From an uncultured Flavobacteriaceae bacterium (GTDB lineage: Bacteria; Bacteroidota; Bacteroidia; Flavobacteriales; Flavobacteriaceae), in NCBI GenBank assembly GCA_938020445.1, contig CALIIC010000112.1, positions 1 through 53,388 of the forward strand: a DNA stretch of 53,388 bases, read 5' to 3'. How positions within the stretch are numbered: position 1 is the stretch's first letter; every line of letters begins with the position of its first letter. The translations under genes were made by a program, and so were the position numbers. Shown in pieces: positions 25,651 through 34,581 of this stretch. The notes below the pieces were generated by a model, which was not told the origin of the DNA, made no database searches, and saw only the letters and a program-made list of their open reading frames with translations.

Positions 25651-26420
25651 AACGACCTTTTGTAAACACTGCTGCTTTAGTCATTTTTGTACTATTGCTC
25701 ATAGCAAATTACCTTACCTCCATTCCTTGGTGGGGGTTCGCATTGGTTCCCTTCGTTTGGTTTTGGATAACCCTATGCGGTTCTTTTTTAATCCGTTGGG
25801 ATTACCATTTCCCATCGTTGCATGCCAATAAAGACATTTTGGAGAATAAGGTCGCCATTACCTTTGATGACGGCCCCAATGATTACTGCACGCCCAAAGT
25901 TTTGAAACTTTTGAATGATTACAATGCCAAAGCCACTTTTTTCTGTGTAGGCCAACAAGTAGAAAAACATCCGGAGATCTTAAAAGAAATCATTAAAGCA
26001 GGACACAGTGTGGGCAACCATACCTTTACCCATGCAAAATCGTTTGGCTTTTTTAGTTATAAGCAGGTCATAAATGAATTACAAAAGACTACCCTCCTGA
26101 TCAAAAAACGCACCGGACTCGAGACCAAGCTGTATCGCCCCTGCTTTGCCGTTACGAATCCTACGATAGAGAAAGCGGTAAATACCCTAAAACTTCATTC
26201 CATTGGGTGGAGCGTACGCTCCTTGGATACCACTCCTCGACCGGCACCCATGGTATTAAAACGAATTACCTCAAAAATCTCAAAAGGGGATGTGGTGCTA
26301 TTGCACGATACGAGCGACAAGACCGTGGCCGTTTTGGAACAGTTATTGTTATTTTTACAAGAGAAACAGTTGCAATCGGTTCCGGTGGATCAATTGCTGA
26401 ACATTCAACCGTATGCTTAA
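25644..26420 (+). CDS. Polysaccharide deacetylase family protein (NodB domain)
   Basis: A 258-residue protein with two N-terminal hydrophobic segments (about residues 8-22 and 30-50), then a NodB homology domain. Motif 1 is TFDDGP (Asp75, Asp76) and motif 2 is HSVGNHTFTH (His126, His130), giving the metal site. Motif 3 reads YRPCFA in place of the usual RxPxG. Family members remove N-acetyl groups from sugars. Homologous genes occur inside flexirubin clusters, but no sugar is part of the known pigment, so the substrate is unclear. It overlaps the LolA-like gene by 8 bp. Confidence 0.85.
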   Translation: MLKRPFVNTAALVIFVLLLIANYLTSIPWWGFALVPFVWFWITLCGSFLIRWDYHFPSLHANKDILENKVAITFDDGPNDYCTPKVLKLLNDYNAKATFFCVGQQVEKHPEILKEIIKAGHSVGNHTFTHAKSFGFFSYKQVINELQKTTLLIKKRTGLETKLYRPCFAVTNPTIEKAVNTLKLHSIGWSVRSLDTTPRPAPMVLKRITSKISKGDVVLLHDTSDKTVAVLEQLLLFLQEKQLQSVPVDQLLNIQPYA

Positions 26421-27078
26421 ACGATTTTTTTCCTTTTCAAACAGTACCCCTGAACGTTTGTTTACTTTCAGTCTCCTATCCTTGTTATTTTTTTCAGGAA
26501 CGGCACTGGCTCAGATTCAAATGAGTACTGGGGAAGCAACTGCTTTGCGCGCCAAAGTAAAGGCGCAAGCGGAGGTTACAAAGACCATCAGCAGTGATTT
26601 CACCCAATACAAGCACCTTGATTTTCTTTCAAACGATATAAAATCTAAAGGCACCTTAGCCTTTAAGGCGCCAAACATTGTTAAATGGGAATACACAACT
26701 CCCTTTTCTTATTCGGTACTGTTCAAAGATGAGAAACTATTCATAAATGATAACGGCTCTAAAAGTGATATGGACCTTGGAAGCAACAAGGTTTTCAAGC
26801 AATTGAACCAGTTGATTACCGCCAGCATTCGAGGGGATATGTTCGATGATACCGCTTTTGAAATACGCTATTTTACCGAAAACAATAACAGCTTGGTTCA
26901 TTTTATGCCAAAAGACGAGCAGTTCGCGGCATTTATTAAGGCATTTCATATTAATTTTAATAGTGAAGGTGAAGTAGAAGCCGTTAAAATGATCGAACCA
27001 TCGGACGACTACACACAGATTGTTTTTAGCAATAGAATACAGAACCAACCCATATCCGATGCGGTTTTTTCTCATTAG
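26413..27078 (+). CDS. LolA-like outer membrane lipoprotein carrier
   Basis: A 221-residue periplasmic protein. Its N-terminal signal sequence ends near ALAQ (about residue 34). The mature part has the LolA layout: SDFTQYKHLDFLSNDI, then KGTLAFKAPNIVKWEYT, which is the typical Phe-Thr-Gln and Pro-x-x-hydrophobic-Trp pattern. LolA ferries lipoproteins to the outer membrane; copies in aryl-polyene clusters probably carry the hydrophobic pigment or its lipid conjugate. The downstream lipoprotein gene overlaps by 20 bp. Confidence 0.87.
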   Translation: MLKRFFSFSNSTPERLFTFSLLSLLFFSGTALAQIQMSTGEATALRAKVKAQAEVTKTISSDFTQYKHLDFLSNDIKSKGTLAFKAPNIVKWEYTTPFSYSVLFKDEKLFINDNGSKSDMDLGSNKVFKQLNQLITASIRGDMFDDTAFEIRYFTENNNSLVHFMPKDEQFAAFIKAFHINFNSEGEVEAVKMIEPSDDYTQIVFSNRIQNQPISDAVFSH

Positions 27079-27670
27079 TTTTATCTTGGTAATGGCAGGA
27101 TGCGCGTCCTATCCAAAAAAAAATGGATTTGAAAAGGTTGAAGCTACCAATAGCCCTGTCCAAAACCCATATTTTTCAGATACATCCATCGATTATGTCT
27201 ACAAAGCAAAAATTGATGTATTCGATACATCCTTTGGTGGTATTTTAGTCGTAAAAAAGCTCGGCCCGGCATCGCACCGTATTGCTTTTACTACCGAGAT
27301 GGGGAATACACTGTTCGATTTTTCCTTTATAGAAGATCAGTTCACCGTAAATAGCATTTTAAAAGACTTGGACCGAAAAATCCTGATCAATATTCTACGA
27401 AAAGATTTTACGGCATTGATCAGAGAACAAAATACCCTTCAGGAACAGTATCAAAAAAACGATGAGTACCTTACCGCAACAACCATTTTGGGCAAAAAAC
27501 ACTTTTACTTGTATGAGAACGATCACTTGGCCCGAATTACAAGAATCGGGAAAGGTATTCCAAAAGTAGTTTTTCAATTTTCCCAAATAAATGATAACAT
27601 TGCACACCAGATTAAAATTACCCATAGTAACTTTAAACTGACCATAGCGCTGAACGCTATTATGGATTAA
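27059..27670 (+). CDS. Lipoprotein of pigment cluster
   Basis: I use the ATG at 27059 (203 residues) because MRFFLISFILVMAGCAS is a textbook lipoprotein signal with the acylated Cys at residue 15; the frame opens earlier at 27020 but that extension spoils the signal. The mature protein is beta-rich with alternating polar segments and may be a LolB-like receptor for the LolA-like protein encoded just upstream. That pairing is inferred from position and the lipoprotein nature. No motif identifies it. Confidence 0.78.
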   Translation: MRFFLISFILVMAGCASYPKKNGFEKVEATNSPVQNPYFSDTSIDYVYKAKIDVFDTSFGGILVVKKLGPASHRIAFTTEMGNTLFDFSFIEDQFTVNSILKDLDRKILINILRKDFTALIREQNTLQEQYQKNDEYLTATTILGKKHFYLYENDHLARITRIGKGIPKVVFQFSQINDNIAHQIKITHSNFKLTIALNAIMD

Positions 27671-27682
27671 AACATTGCATGT

Positions 27683-28051
27683 ATGCTAATAGAAGGATTG
27701 TACAGTATCATCAATTTTGAGCAAGCGGCCCAAAATGTGACCGTATTGATAAAATTGCACAAAGAGCATGCCGTTTTCAAGGGACACTTCCCAGGAAACC
27801 CAGTAATGCCAGGTGTTTGTATGATTCAAATGGTCAAGGAGCTTACCGAAAGGGCCACCGGAAAAGAACTCTTTTTGTCGGTCGCATCGAACATTAAGTT
27901 TATGGCTATCATTAACCCTGAAAAAAATGATACCATACGGCTTACTTTGGCGATTTCAGAAGACGAAGAACTTATAAAAGTAAAGAACACTGTAAGTTTT
28001 GAGGATACTATGGCACTAAAGTTGAGTGCATCCTTTAAAATACTGCCTTGA
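27683..28051 (+). CDS. Hot-dog dehydratase-like protein with Glu-to-Gln change
   Basis: A 122-residue FabZ-type protein with the full signature GHFPGNPVMPGV (His35). The acidic catalytic residue expected 14 positions after the His is Gln49 (VCMIQMVKEL), so classical dehydration may be impaired. Possible roles are a non-catalytic partner of the two dehydratases at 16332 and 16770, or binding or handling of acyl-ACP. It starts 12 bp after the lipoprotein gene. Confidence 0.8.
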   Translation: MLIEGLYSIINFEQAAQNVTVLIKLHKEHAVFKGHFPGNPVMPGVCMIQMVKELTERATGKELFLSVASNIKFMAIINPEKNDTIRLTLAISEDEELIKVKNTVSFEDTMALKLSASFKILP

Positions 28052-28058
28052 TTATGAA

Positions 28059-28145
28059 ATGAGCCATAACAATTCTTACTACCAACCAAGATATAATGGC
28101 GCAGTACGTATGACCAGCGTAAAAGCAATAAAATTTAACAGATGA
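28059..28145 (+). CDS. Possible 28-residue coupled small ORF
   Basis: ATG at 28059 opens a 28-codon frame that spans the gap between the dehydratase-like gene and the next gene, ending TGA inside ATGA at 28142-28145. The peptide is basic and Tyr/Asn-rich at its start (MSHNNSYYQPRYNG). Only the coupling pattern supports it; it may be chance. Confidence 0.22.
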   Translation: MSHNNSYYQPRYNGAVRMTSVKAIKFNR

Positions 28146-28639
28146 AAAGTGTCTTTTTCTTTTTAGCAATTCTAATTACCGCCTTCGGGGTTTCCGATAT
28201 CTCACAGGTACGCCTACAATACAAAGAGGCATCTACCAATGCTGAAAAGACGAAGCAACTGTATGAAGACCTTGGTTCGATTACCAAAGAAAGTGATGTA
28301 CTATTGATCGCTTACAAGGGTGCCGCAACTACCTTAATGGCTAAATACGCCAAGACTATCAAGGAAAAAAAGGCTTTTTTCAGAGAAGGGGTCGGGTATA
28401 TCGAATATGCGGTAGAACAGGCTCCAAACAATGTAGAGATACGCTACCTACGGCTTAGTGTGAAAGAAAATGCACCTCGCATTACGGGCTATAAAAGACA
28501 TATGGATAAAGACAAGACCTATATCTTAGAACATCTTGTGGAGGTTGAGAACCAAGAGTCGAAAAAATACATAAAAGGGTACGTCTCACAGTCCGATGTT
28601 TTTGACGCTGATGAGAAGCGAACTGTTTCAAAGCAGTAG
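28142..28639 (+). CDS. Secreted helical protein of unknown function
   Basis: A 165-residue protein with an N-terminal signal-like hydrophobic stretch (residues 3-18). The rest is mostly helical and charged, with a pattern like tetratricopeptide helices (YIEYAVEQAPNNVEIRYLRL). It is located within the pigment cluster between a dehydratase-like protein and a glycosyltransferase. No known family is evident to me; a periplasmic role in pigment transport is possible. Confidence 0.68.
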   Translation: MKSVFFFLAILITAFGVSDISQVRLQYKEASTNAEKTKQLYEDLGSITKESDVLLIAYKGAATTLMAKYAKTIKEKKAFFREGVGYIEYAVEQAPNNVEIRYLRLSVKENAPRITGYKRHMDKDKTYILEHLVEVENQESKKYIKGYVSQSDVFDADEKRTVSKQ

Positions 28640-28661
28640 TTTCTGTTGGGGCGTTAATCCG

Positions 28662-28669
28662 TATATTTG
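28662..28669 (+). promoter_or_regulatory. Candidate -7 element before GT2 gene
   Basis: TATATTTG is an exact TAnnTTTG match in the 109-bp gap before the glycosyltransferase ATG at 28749. A TTTCTG at 28640-28645 is at a plausible -33 distance but is not consensus. This could start an internal transcript for the GT2-MMPL-sulfurtransferase genes. Confidence 0.42.
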
Positions 28670-28748
28670 TTCCAAATGCGAAGCTTCCTAGCAAGCCCAC
28701 CCGAACCGAAACATCGTGCTTACCAACGCTCCTAGCATTCAAGAAACC

Positions 28749-29918
28749 ATGCAACAGCTAAATTGCTGTATTTTGGTGCCTACATACAATAACGAGGGCA
28801 CCTTAAAAAGGGTATTAGACGGTATTCTCGAATACACAACAAACATTCTTGTCGTAAATGACGGAGCTACCGACGCTACGCCGGCCATCCTGAAAGAGTA
28901 TCCGCAGTTACCTCAAATACACCTTCCCAAAAACAAAGGCAAAGGCAATGCATTACAAGTAGGGTTTAAAAAAGCGCTTACCTTAGGCTATGCTTATGCC
29001 ATTACCATTGATTCGGACGGACAGCACTTTCCAGAAGATATTCCTGTATTTCTGGAAGCACTCAAAAACGGGAAAACCAAAAACGCGATTTACATCGGCG
29101 CCCGAAATATGGAGCAGTCCGATGTGCCTGGCAAAAGCAGTTTTGGAAACAAGTTTTCAAATTTTTGGTTCTGGTTCGAAACGGGGAAATGGTTGAAAGA
29201 TACCCAGTGCGGTTATCGGCTCTACCCCCTAAAAGAGATAGCGCAATTACAATTGTTTACGCCCAAATTCGAGTTCGAAATCGAAGTAATTGTGAAGGCG
29301 GCCTGGAACGGCACCCTGGTTGAAAACGTGCCCATCAAAATCTCGTACGATGAAACGGAAAGAGTTTCCCACTTTAGAACAGTCCCAGATTTTACCAGAA
29401 TCAGCATCCTAAATACCTGGTTGGTTATCGTAACCATTTTTTATATTAAACCCCGGAGTTTTATTCGAAAAATCAAAAAAAAAGGGGTAAAAAAATACCT
29501 GCGGGAAAACATTCTGCAACAGGATGATTCCCCGAAAAAGAAAGCGCTTTCCATTGCCTTGGGCACCTTTGTGGGTATTAGTCCGTTTTGGGGTTTCCAC
29601 ACCCTGATCGTTTTTACCTTAGCGGTCTTTTTAAAGCTGAACAAGGTCATTGCCTTTACCTTTTCAAACGTCAGCATGCCTCCTCTTATCCCATTTGTAC
29701 TCTACGGAAGTTTACAAATAGGAATGTTTATTACCGGTAGCGAACTTTCCTTTTCAATGGAGAACCTCACCCAACCTAGCGAAATGATGAAACATTTAAA
29801 AACCTATGTTATTGGCAGCTTTATGTTGGCGACGATTACAGCAGCTCTTTTTGGCACAATCAGTTATTTGATGCTTACAATTATAGCAAAGAGAAAAATG
29901 GTGATCGATAATGGGTAG
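28749..29918 (+). CDS. Glycosyltransferase family 2 fused to DUF2062 membrane domain
   Basis: A 389-residue protein; I take the ATG at 28749 (MQQLNCCILVPTYNN) instead of the GTG at 28716 because the GT-A fold starts there. Nucleotide-sugar motifs VVNDGATD (around Asp38) and the metal-binding TIDSDGQHFPED (Asp88, Asp90) are clear. After about residue 250 the sequence changes to a DUF2062 domain with GTFVGISPFWGFHT and several hydrophobic helices. Family members resemble dolichol-phosphate-mannose synthases. A sugar is not known in flexirubin, so the acceptor is open. It overlaps the MMPL gene by 8 bp. Confidence 0.87.
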   Translation: MQQLNCCILVPTYNNEGTLKRVLDGILEYTTNILVVNDGATDATPAILKEYPQLPQIHLPKNKGKGNALQVGFKKALTLGYAYAITIDSDGQHFPEDIPVFLEALKNGKTKNAIYIGARNMEQSDVPGKSSFGNKFSNFWFWFETGKWLKDTQCGYRLYPLKEIAQLQLFTPKFEFEIEVIVKAAWNGTLVENVPIKISYDETERVSHFRTVPDFTRISILNTWLVIVTIFYIKPRSFIRKIKKKGVKKYLRENILQQDDSPKKKALSIALGTFVGISPFWGFHTLIVFTLAVFLKLNKVIAFTFSNVSMPPLIPFVLYGSLQIGMFITGSELSFSMENLTQPSEMMKHLKTYVIGSFMLATITAALFGTISYLMLTIIAKRKMVIDNG

Positions 29919-32900
29919 CATACTTCATAGGGCATTCCTTTTGATCCAGAAAAAGAAGTGGGCGAGCACTGGCGGCCTTTTGTTGCTCGTTTTTGGATTG
30001 CTGGCCATCGTACGCGGGATTACCTTTGAGGATGATATTACATCATTAATACCCGCAAATAATAATGCCAAACGTATTCAAAAGGTCTTAAAGTCGATTA
30101 CCTTCACCGATAAAATTGTTGTAAATATTAAAAAAGGGCCAGAAGGCACCGTAGACGACCTAACAGCATATGCAACGGCTTTTTTAGACAGTCTTGAAAC
30201 GAATAATGCAGCATTCGTTAAGAACGTTCAGGGAAGGGTAAATGATGATGATATTCCTAAAACCCTCGACCTCATCTACCACAACCTTCCTCTTTTTCTT
30301 TCACCCTCCGATTACGAACAGATAAGTTCAAAATTGTCAAAGGATAGTATTTCAAAAATAACCGAAAAAAACTATCAAACCCTTATTTCTCCCTCGGGAA
30401 TCGTAGCCAAAAAAACAATTCTCAAAGACCCGTTGGGTCTATCTTTTATCGCTCTTAAAAAACTACAGCAACTGGGGATCGGTGATGATTTTAAACTGAA
30501 AAACGGTTTTCTTCTTGACAAGGAAGAAACAAATATTCTATTGTTTATCACCCCAACCTATGGCTCTAACGGCACGGATAAGAATATGCCCTTTGCCGAT
30601 AATCTGTACGAATTACAGGCACAATTAAATAAAAAATACGGAACCAAAACCCAAGGAGAGTATTATGGAGCCGCCTTGGTTGCCGTAGCCAACGCCCAAC
30701 AGATTAGAAAAGATATTCAATTTACCGTGAGTATCGCCATGACCTTGCTAGCATTGCTTTTGATTTTCTTCTATCGCAAGTTGGCACTCCCCCTCATCTT
30801 ATTTACTCCAACCATTTTCGGCGTATTGTTAGCCGTTGCCTTTTTGTGTCTTTTACGTTCAAAAATTTCAGCCATATCGTTGGGAATCGGCTCGGTTTTA
30901 CTTGGTGTCACCCTTGACTACGCCCTGCATATCCTTACACATATCAGGAATGGAAAGAGCTTGCAAAGCCTATACCAAGAGGTAGCTCCTTCTATTTTAA
31001 TGAGCAGTCTTACGACCGCTTCCGCCTTTTTATGTTTGCTATTTTTGGAATCGCAGGCCTTACAGGATTTGGGGATTTTCGCCGCTGTAAGCGTCTTGGG
31101 AGCATCTTTATTTGCCCTATTGTTTATTCCACTGGTATACCGAACGGTGAAGACCACTACTAAAAAAACGGTATTGGACCGCTTGGCCGCCTACAACCTA
31201 CACCAAACCAAATGGGCCATTGTATTGGTGCTAACGGTCACCATCCTAAGTACGTTTACCTACGGCACGGTCATTTTTAATAAGGACCTTACAAAACTCA
31301 ACTATGAGCCCGAGCAGTTAATAGAGGCGAGAAAACGCCTTGAAAAGCTGACCGATATCAGCTCAAAATCGATTTATATTTCAACCTATGGGAAAACGCG
31401 CGAAAACGTGTTGCAAAAAAACGACTCCATTTATGAAACATTGAATCAACTTCAAGAAAAAGAAGAGGTAATCAGTTTTAGTTCTATCGGGGCCTTGGTA
31501 CGTTCGAATGTGCAACAACAGCAAAAGATTGCACTCTGGAAGCAATTCTGGGGATCTGAAAAAGTGAATGCCGTTCGACAAAACCTACTAGAAAGTAGTG
31601 CTGGCTTTGGTTTTAAGGAAAGTACCTTTTCCGATTTTTATCAACTACTGGAGACGGATTTTGAGCCGTTGGAAATTTCTGATTTTGAGGTTGTGAAATC
31701 TTTCGCAGTAACCGATTATATTGTTGAAGATGAAAATGGTACTACCGTCACATCCTTGGTAAAGGTAGAGGGCGCGGCCATCGATAAAATCCGGGAACGG
31801 TTCAAAGAAGACCCTAACACCCTATTGATCGACCGGCAACAGGTCAACGAAACATTTTTAGGAAACCTTAAAAATGATTTCAATAGCCTTATCGGCTATT
31901 CCCTTATCGTGGTATTGCTCATTTTGGCACTCTTTTACCGAAGCCTCTCGCTGACCCTAGTGACCAGTATCCCCATATTTCTTACCTGGTTCCTTACCGT
32001 TGGGATCATGGGGCTTTTTCATATTGAGTTCAACATCTTCAACATTATTATTTGCAGTTTTATTTTCGGGCTTGGGGTCGATTATAGCATTTTTATCACC
32101 AATGGCCTATTGACCGAGTACCGTTCCGGTGTAAAAACGCTGGCCACTCATAAAACTTCTATAGTTCTTTCAGTAATAACCACCATTGCAGGGGTGGGGG
32201 TACTCATTTTTGCCAAACACCCCGTACTGTATACTATTTCGATAGTTTCATTGATTGGAATCTTCTGTGCGGCCTTCGTGGCTTTTACCATTCAACCCCT
32301 CTTGTTTCGACTGTTGATCGGCAGTCATACAAAAAGACCTATTCATCTTCGGTACCTACTTCATTCGCTGCTCTCTTTTGGGTATTTCGGAATAGGTGGA
32401 TTTCTACTTTCTGTATACGCGTGGGTAGTTCTTAAAATTAGTCCTAAACAACGACAAAAACCGAATCTTGGTTTTCACAAGGTGATTTCCAAGCTCATGG
32501 GCTCCGTCCTCTACACCAATCCATTTGTTTCGAAAAAAATAAACAACCCCCATAAGGAAGACTTTGTAAAACCCGCAATGATCATTGCCAATCACACTTC
32601 ATTTTTAGACATCTTATCTATCGGGATGCTCTACCCAAAAATCATCTTTTTGGTCAATGACTGGGTCTACAATTCCCCGGTTTTTGGTAGTGCCGCAAAA
32701 TTGGCGGGAGCGTATCCCGTTTCCGGGGGGATTGAAAACGGAGAAGCCTTTCTACAAGAAAAGGTCGATCAGGGGTTTAGCTTGATTGCCTTTCCCGAAG
32801 GAACCCGATCCAGCACCAATAAGATCAAACGATTTCACAAGGGGGCATTTTACTTGGCCCAGCAATTTCAGCTCGATATTTTGCCTGTACTGATCCATGG

Positions 32901-33591
32901 AAATTCGGAAGTATTGCCCAAGGGAAGTTTTATTATTAGGGATGGGAGCATTACCATAGAACTGCTCCCACGAATCAAAACGACCGATCCGCAATTTGGC
33001 GGGTCCTATAAAGAACGTAGCAAGCAAATCGGCATTTACTTCAGAAACGAATTCCGGAATCTAAGAAATAGGATCGAAAAAGAATCGTATTGGCATCAGA
33101 CCTTGTTGGAACATTTCCGATACAAAGGTGCCTCCATTTACAACACTATTAAAAAGGATCTGAAATCGAAAGGCGCCACTTACTTTGCACTTGGAAAACA
33201 GCTTGAAAAAGAGGATCGAATTGCTTATTTCTCCGATAGACACGGACAGTTAGCCCTGTTATTGGCCCTAGATGCCATAGATCGAAAAATATCTGTATTG
33301 CTAACGCAAGAAGCTTCCAAAGATCTCTTAAGGAACCACTTTTTAACCCAGCAGTATAGTAAAATTGAGGTAGTCAATGAATTGAATGAACTTTTTTTAG
33401 TGGAGCCAAGAACCTTATTGATTGATTCAGATGAATTTGACTATAGTTCGATTCAAGCAAAATCATTCGTTTCAATCGAAAATTTGATTATTTTAAAAGA
33501 TGTAAAATTGCCTTCGAAAGAAGAGGCCATCAAACTTGATTTAAACCATCGAACGAACACCCCGCACTTCGTACTATTTACAAAATCCTAA
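29911..33591 (+). CDS. MMPL/RND exporter fused to PlsC acyltransferase and C-terminal extension
   Basis: A 1226-residue three-part protein. Residues about 1-840 form an MMPL-type RND transporter: two repeats, each with one helix, a large periplasmic domain and five more helices. Typical loop motifs GIGSVLLGVTLDYALH and GLGVDYSIF contain the Asp of the proton relay. Residues about 865-1040 are a PlsC acyltransferase with NHTSFLD (His895) and FPEGTRSS (around 961). The last 180 residues resemble no domain I can name. This fusion is a recurrent feature of flexirubin clusters; it may acylate and export the pigment or a lipid in one complex. It is flanked tightly by GT2 and sulfurtransferase genes. 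Confidence 0.88.
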   Translation: MGSILHRAFLLIQKKKWASTGGLLLLVFGLLAIVRGITFEDDITSLIPANNNAKRIQKVLKSITFTDKIVVNIKKGPEGTVDDLTAYATAFLDSLETNNAAFVKNVQGRVNDDDIPKTLDLIYHNLPLFLSPSDYEQISSKLSKDSISKITEKNYQTLISPSGIVAKKTILKDPLGLSFIALKKLQQLGIGDDFKLKNGFLLDKEETNILLFITPTYGSNGTDKNMPFADNLYELQAQLNKKYGTKTQGEYYGAALVAVANAQQIRKDIQFTVSIAMTLLALLLIFFYRKLALPLILFTPTIFGVLLAVAFLCLLRSKISAISLGIGSVLLGVTLDYALHILTHIRNGKSLQSLYQEVAPSILMSSLTTASAFLCLLFLESQALQDLGIFAAVSVLGASLFALLFIPLVYRTVKTTTKKTVLDRLAAYNLHQTKWAIVLVLTVTILSTFTYGTVIFNKDLTKLNYEPEQLIEARKRLEKLTDISSKSIYISTYGKTRENVLQKNDSIYETLNQLQEKEEVISFSSIGALVRSNVQQQQKIALWKQFWGSEKVNAVRQNLLESSAGFGFKESTFSDFYQLLETDFEPLEISDFEVVKSFAVTDYIVEDENGTTVTSLVKVEGAAIDKIRERFKEDPNTLLIDRQQVNETFLGNLKNDFNSLIGYSLIVVLLILALFYRSLSLTLVTSIPIFLTWFLTVGIMGLFHIEFNIFNIIICSFIFGLGVDYSIFITNGLLTEYRSGVKTLATHKTSIVLSVITTIAGVGVLIFAKHPVLYTISIVSLIGIFCAAFVAFTIQPLLFRLLIGSHTKRPIHLRYLLHSLLSFGYFGIGGFLLSVYAWVVLKISPKQRQKPNLGFHKVISKLMGSVLYTNPFVSKKINNPHKEDFVKPAMIIANHTSFLDILSIGMLYPKIIFLVNDWVYNSPVFGSAAKLAGAYPVSGGIENGEAFLQEKVDQGFSLIAFPEGTRSSTNKIKRFHKGAFYLAQQFQLDILPVLIHGNSEVLPKGSFIIRDGSITIELLPRIKTTDPQFGGSYKERSKQIGIYFRNEFRNLRNRIEKESYWHQTLLEHFRYKGASIYNTIKKDLKSKGATYFALGKQLEKEDRIAYFSDRHGQLALLLALDAIDRKISVLLTQEASKDLLRNHFLTQQYSKIEVVNELNELFLVEPRTLLIDSDEFDYSSIQAKSFVSIENLIILKDVKLPSKEEAIKLDLNHRTNTPHFVLFTKS

Positions 33592-33602
33592 ATTGAAGAA
33601 GA

Positions 33603-34412
33603 ATGCAACATCTAATTAGTGCTACAACATTATATAAACAGTTGAACGATCCCGATCTTATTATTTTGGACGGGACCATCCCAAAAGTCGTCGGAACCTC
33701 AAGCGCATCAGAAAAACGACGCATAAAAGGCGCTCGGTTTTTTGACATCAAAAAAGTGTTTAGTGATCCTGAAAGTGCTTTTCCCAATATGCTTCCTACA
33801 GCAGCGCAATTTGAAAGTGCCTGCAGAAAGCTGGGAATCGGTAAGAATAGCAAATTGGTTGCATACGATGATTTGGGCATCTATTCAAGCGCCAGGGTCT
33901 GGTGGATGTTTCGTACCATGGGACATTCTAATATTGTTGTGCTTGACGGCGGGCTGCCCGCCTGGGAAAAAGAAGGTTTTGAAACGGAACTTGCAACGGA
34001 ACACACCTATAATTTAGGTGATTTCGAAGCTACCTTAAATCAGGATGCAGTAAAAAATTTCGAGTTTGTACAAACCAATATTTCAAGTAAGGAAGCATTG
34101 GTCATCGATGCGCGTTCCGCAGATCGTTTTCATTCCCGAGTGCCCGAACCAAGGGCCGATCTACGAAGTGGTACCATTGAAGGTGCCATCAATATTCCCT
34201 ACTCCGATTTGTTAGAGGATGGTAAATTCAAATCAAAAGAACAATTACAGGAAGTATTCGAGCCCCTCGTTTCAGAAAAAAGACCGCTTGTTTTCTCATG
34301 TGGCTCGGGCATCACTGCCTGCATCGTTTCCTTGGCAAGTGAATCGTTTTTACAGAACCCTAAGACGGTTTATGATGGTTCCTGGACCGAGTATGCCCTG
34401 CGCACGGACTAA
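33603..34412 (+). CDS. Sulfurtransferase, tandem rhodanese (3-mercaptopyruvate/thiosulfate)
   Basis: A 269-residue protein with two rhodanese domains. The first (about 1-130) lacks the catalytic Cys; the second ends with the active loop CGSGITA (Cys233). The Gly-Ser-Gly-Ile-Thr loop fits 3-mercaptopyruvate sulfurtransferases better than thiosulfate ones, where CRKG is usual. Reaction: transfer of a sulfane sulfur to cyanide or a thiol. It starts 11 bp after the MMPL gene and ends that block; no sulfur step in flexirubin synthesis is known, so it may be a bystander. Confidence 0.9.
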   Translation: MQHLISATTLYKQLNDPDLIILDGTIPKVVGTSSASEKRRIKGARFFDIKKVFSDPESAFPNMLPTAAQFESACRKLGIGKNSKLVAYDDLGIYSSARVWWMFRTMGHSNIVVLDGGLPAWEKEGFETELATEHTYNLGDFEATLNQDAVKNFEFVQTNISSKEALVIDARSADRFHSRVPEPRADLRSGTIEGAINIPYSDLLEDGKFKSKEQLQEVFEPLVSEKRPLVFSCGSGITACIVSLASESFLQNPKTVYDGSWTEYALRTD

Positions 34413-34520
34413 GAGGAAAAAAGGTTTTATGCTAGCCTACAAAGTGATAACTTTATGGGGATACTACCTCGGAACAAAAAACGGGGTATTTATTTAAAAA
34501 AAAGGAATTCGGAGCAAGCG

Positions 34521-34541
34521 TGCCCGCACATTTGTCGGGCA
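34521..34541. promoter_or_regulatory. Inverted repeat upstream of CrtI-like gene
   Basis: TGCCCG and CGGGCA are perfect inverted copies around a 9-base A/T-rich centre (stem 6), 41 bp before the ATG at 34582. No T tract follows, so an operator or leader hairpin is more likely than a terminator. It lies in a 169-bp gap that splits the plus-strand series. Confidence 0.35.
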
Positions 34542-34581
34542 GATTTATATCTCGATTGTTGAATAAAAATTACAACGAATA

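Noticed and set aside
33603-34412. Thiosulfate sulfurtransferase (rhodanese sensu stricto)
   Set aside because: The active loop CGSGITA fits the mercaptopyruvate type better than CRKGV.
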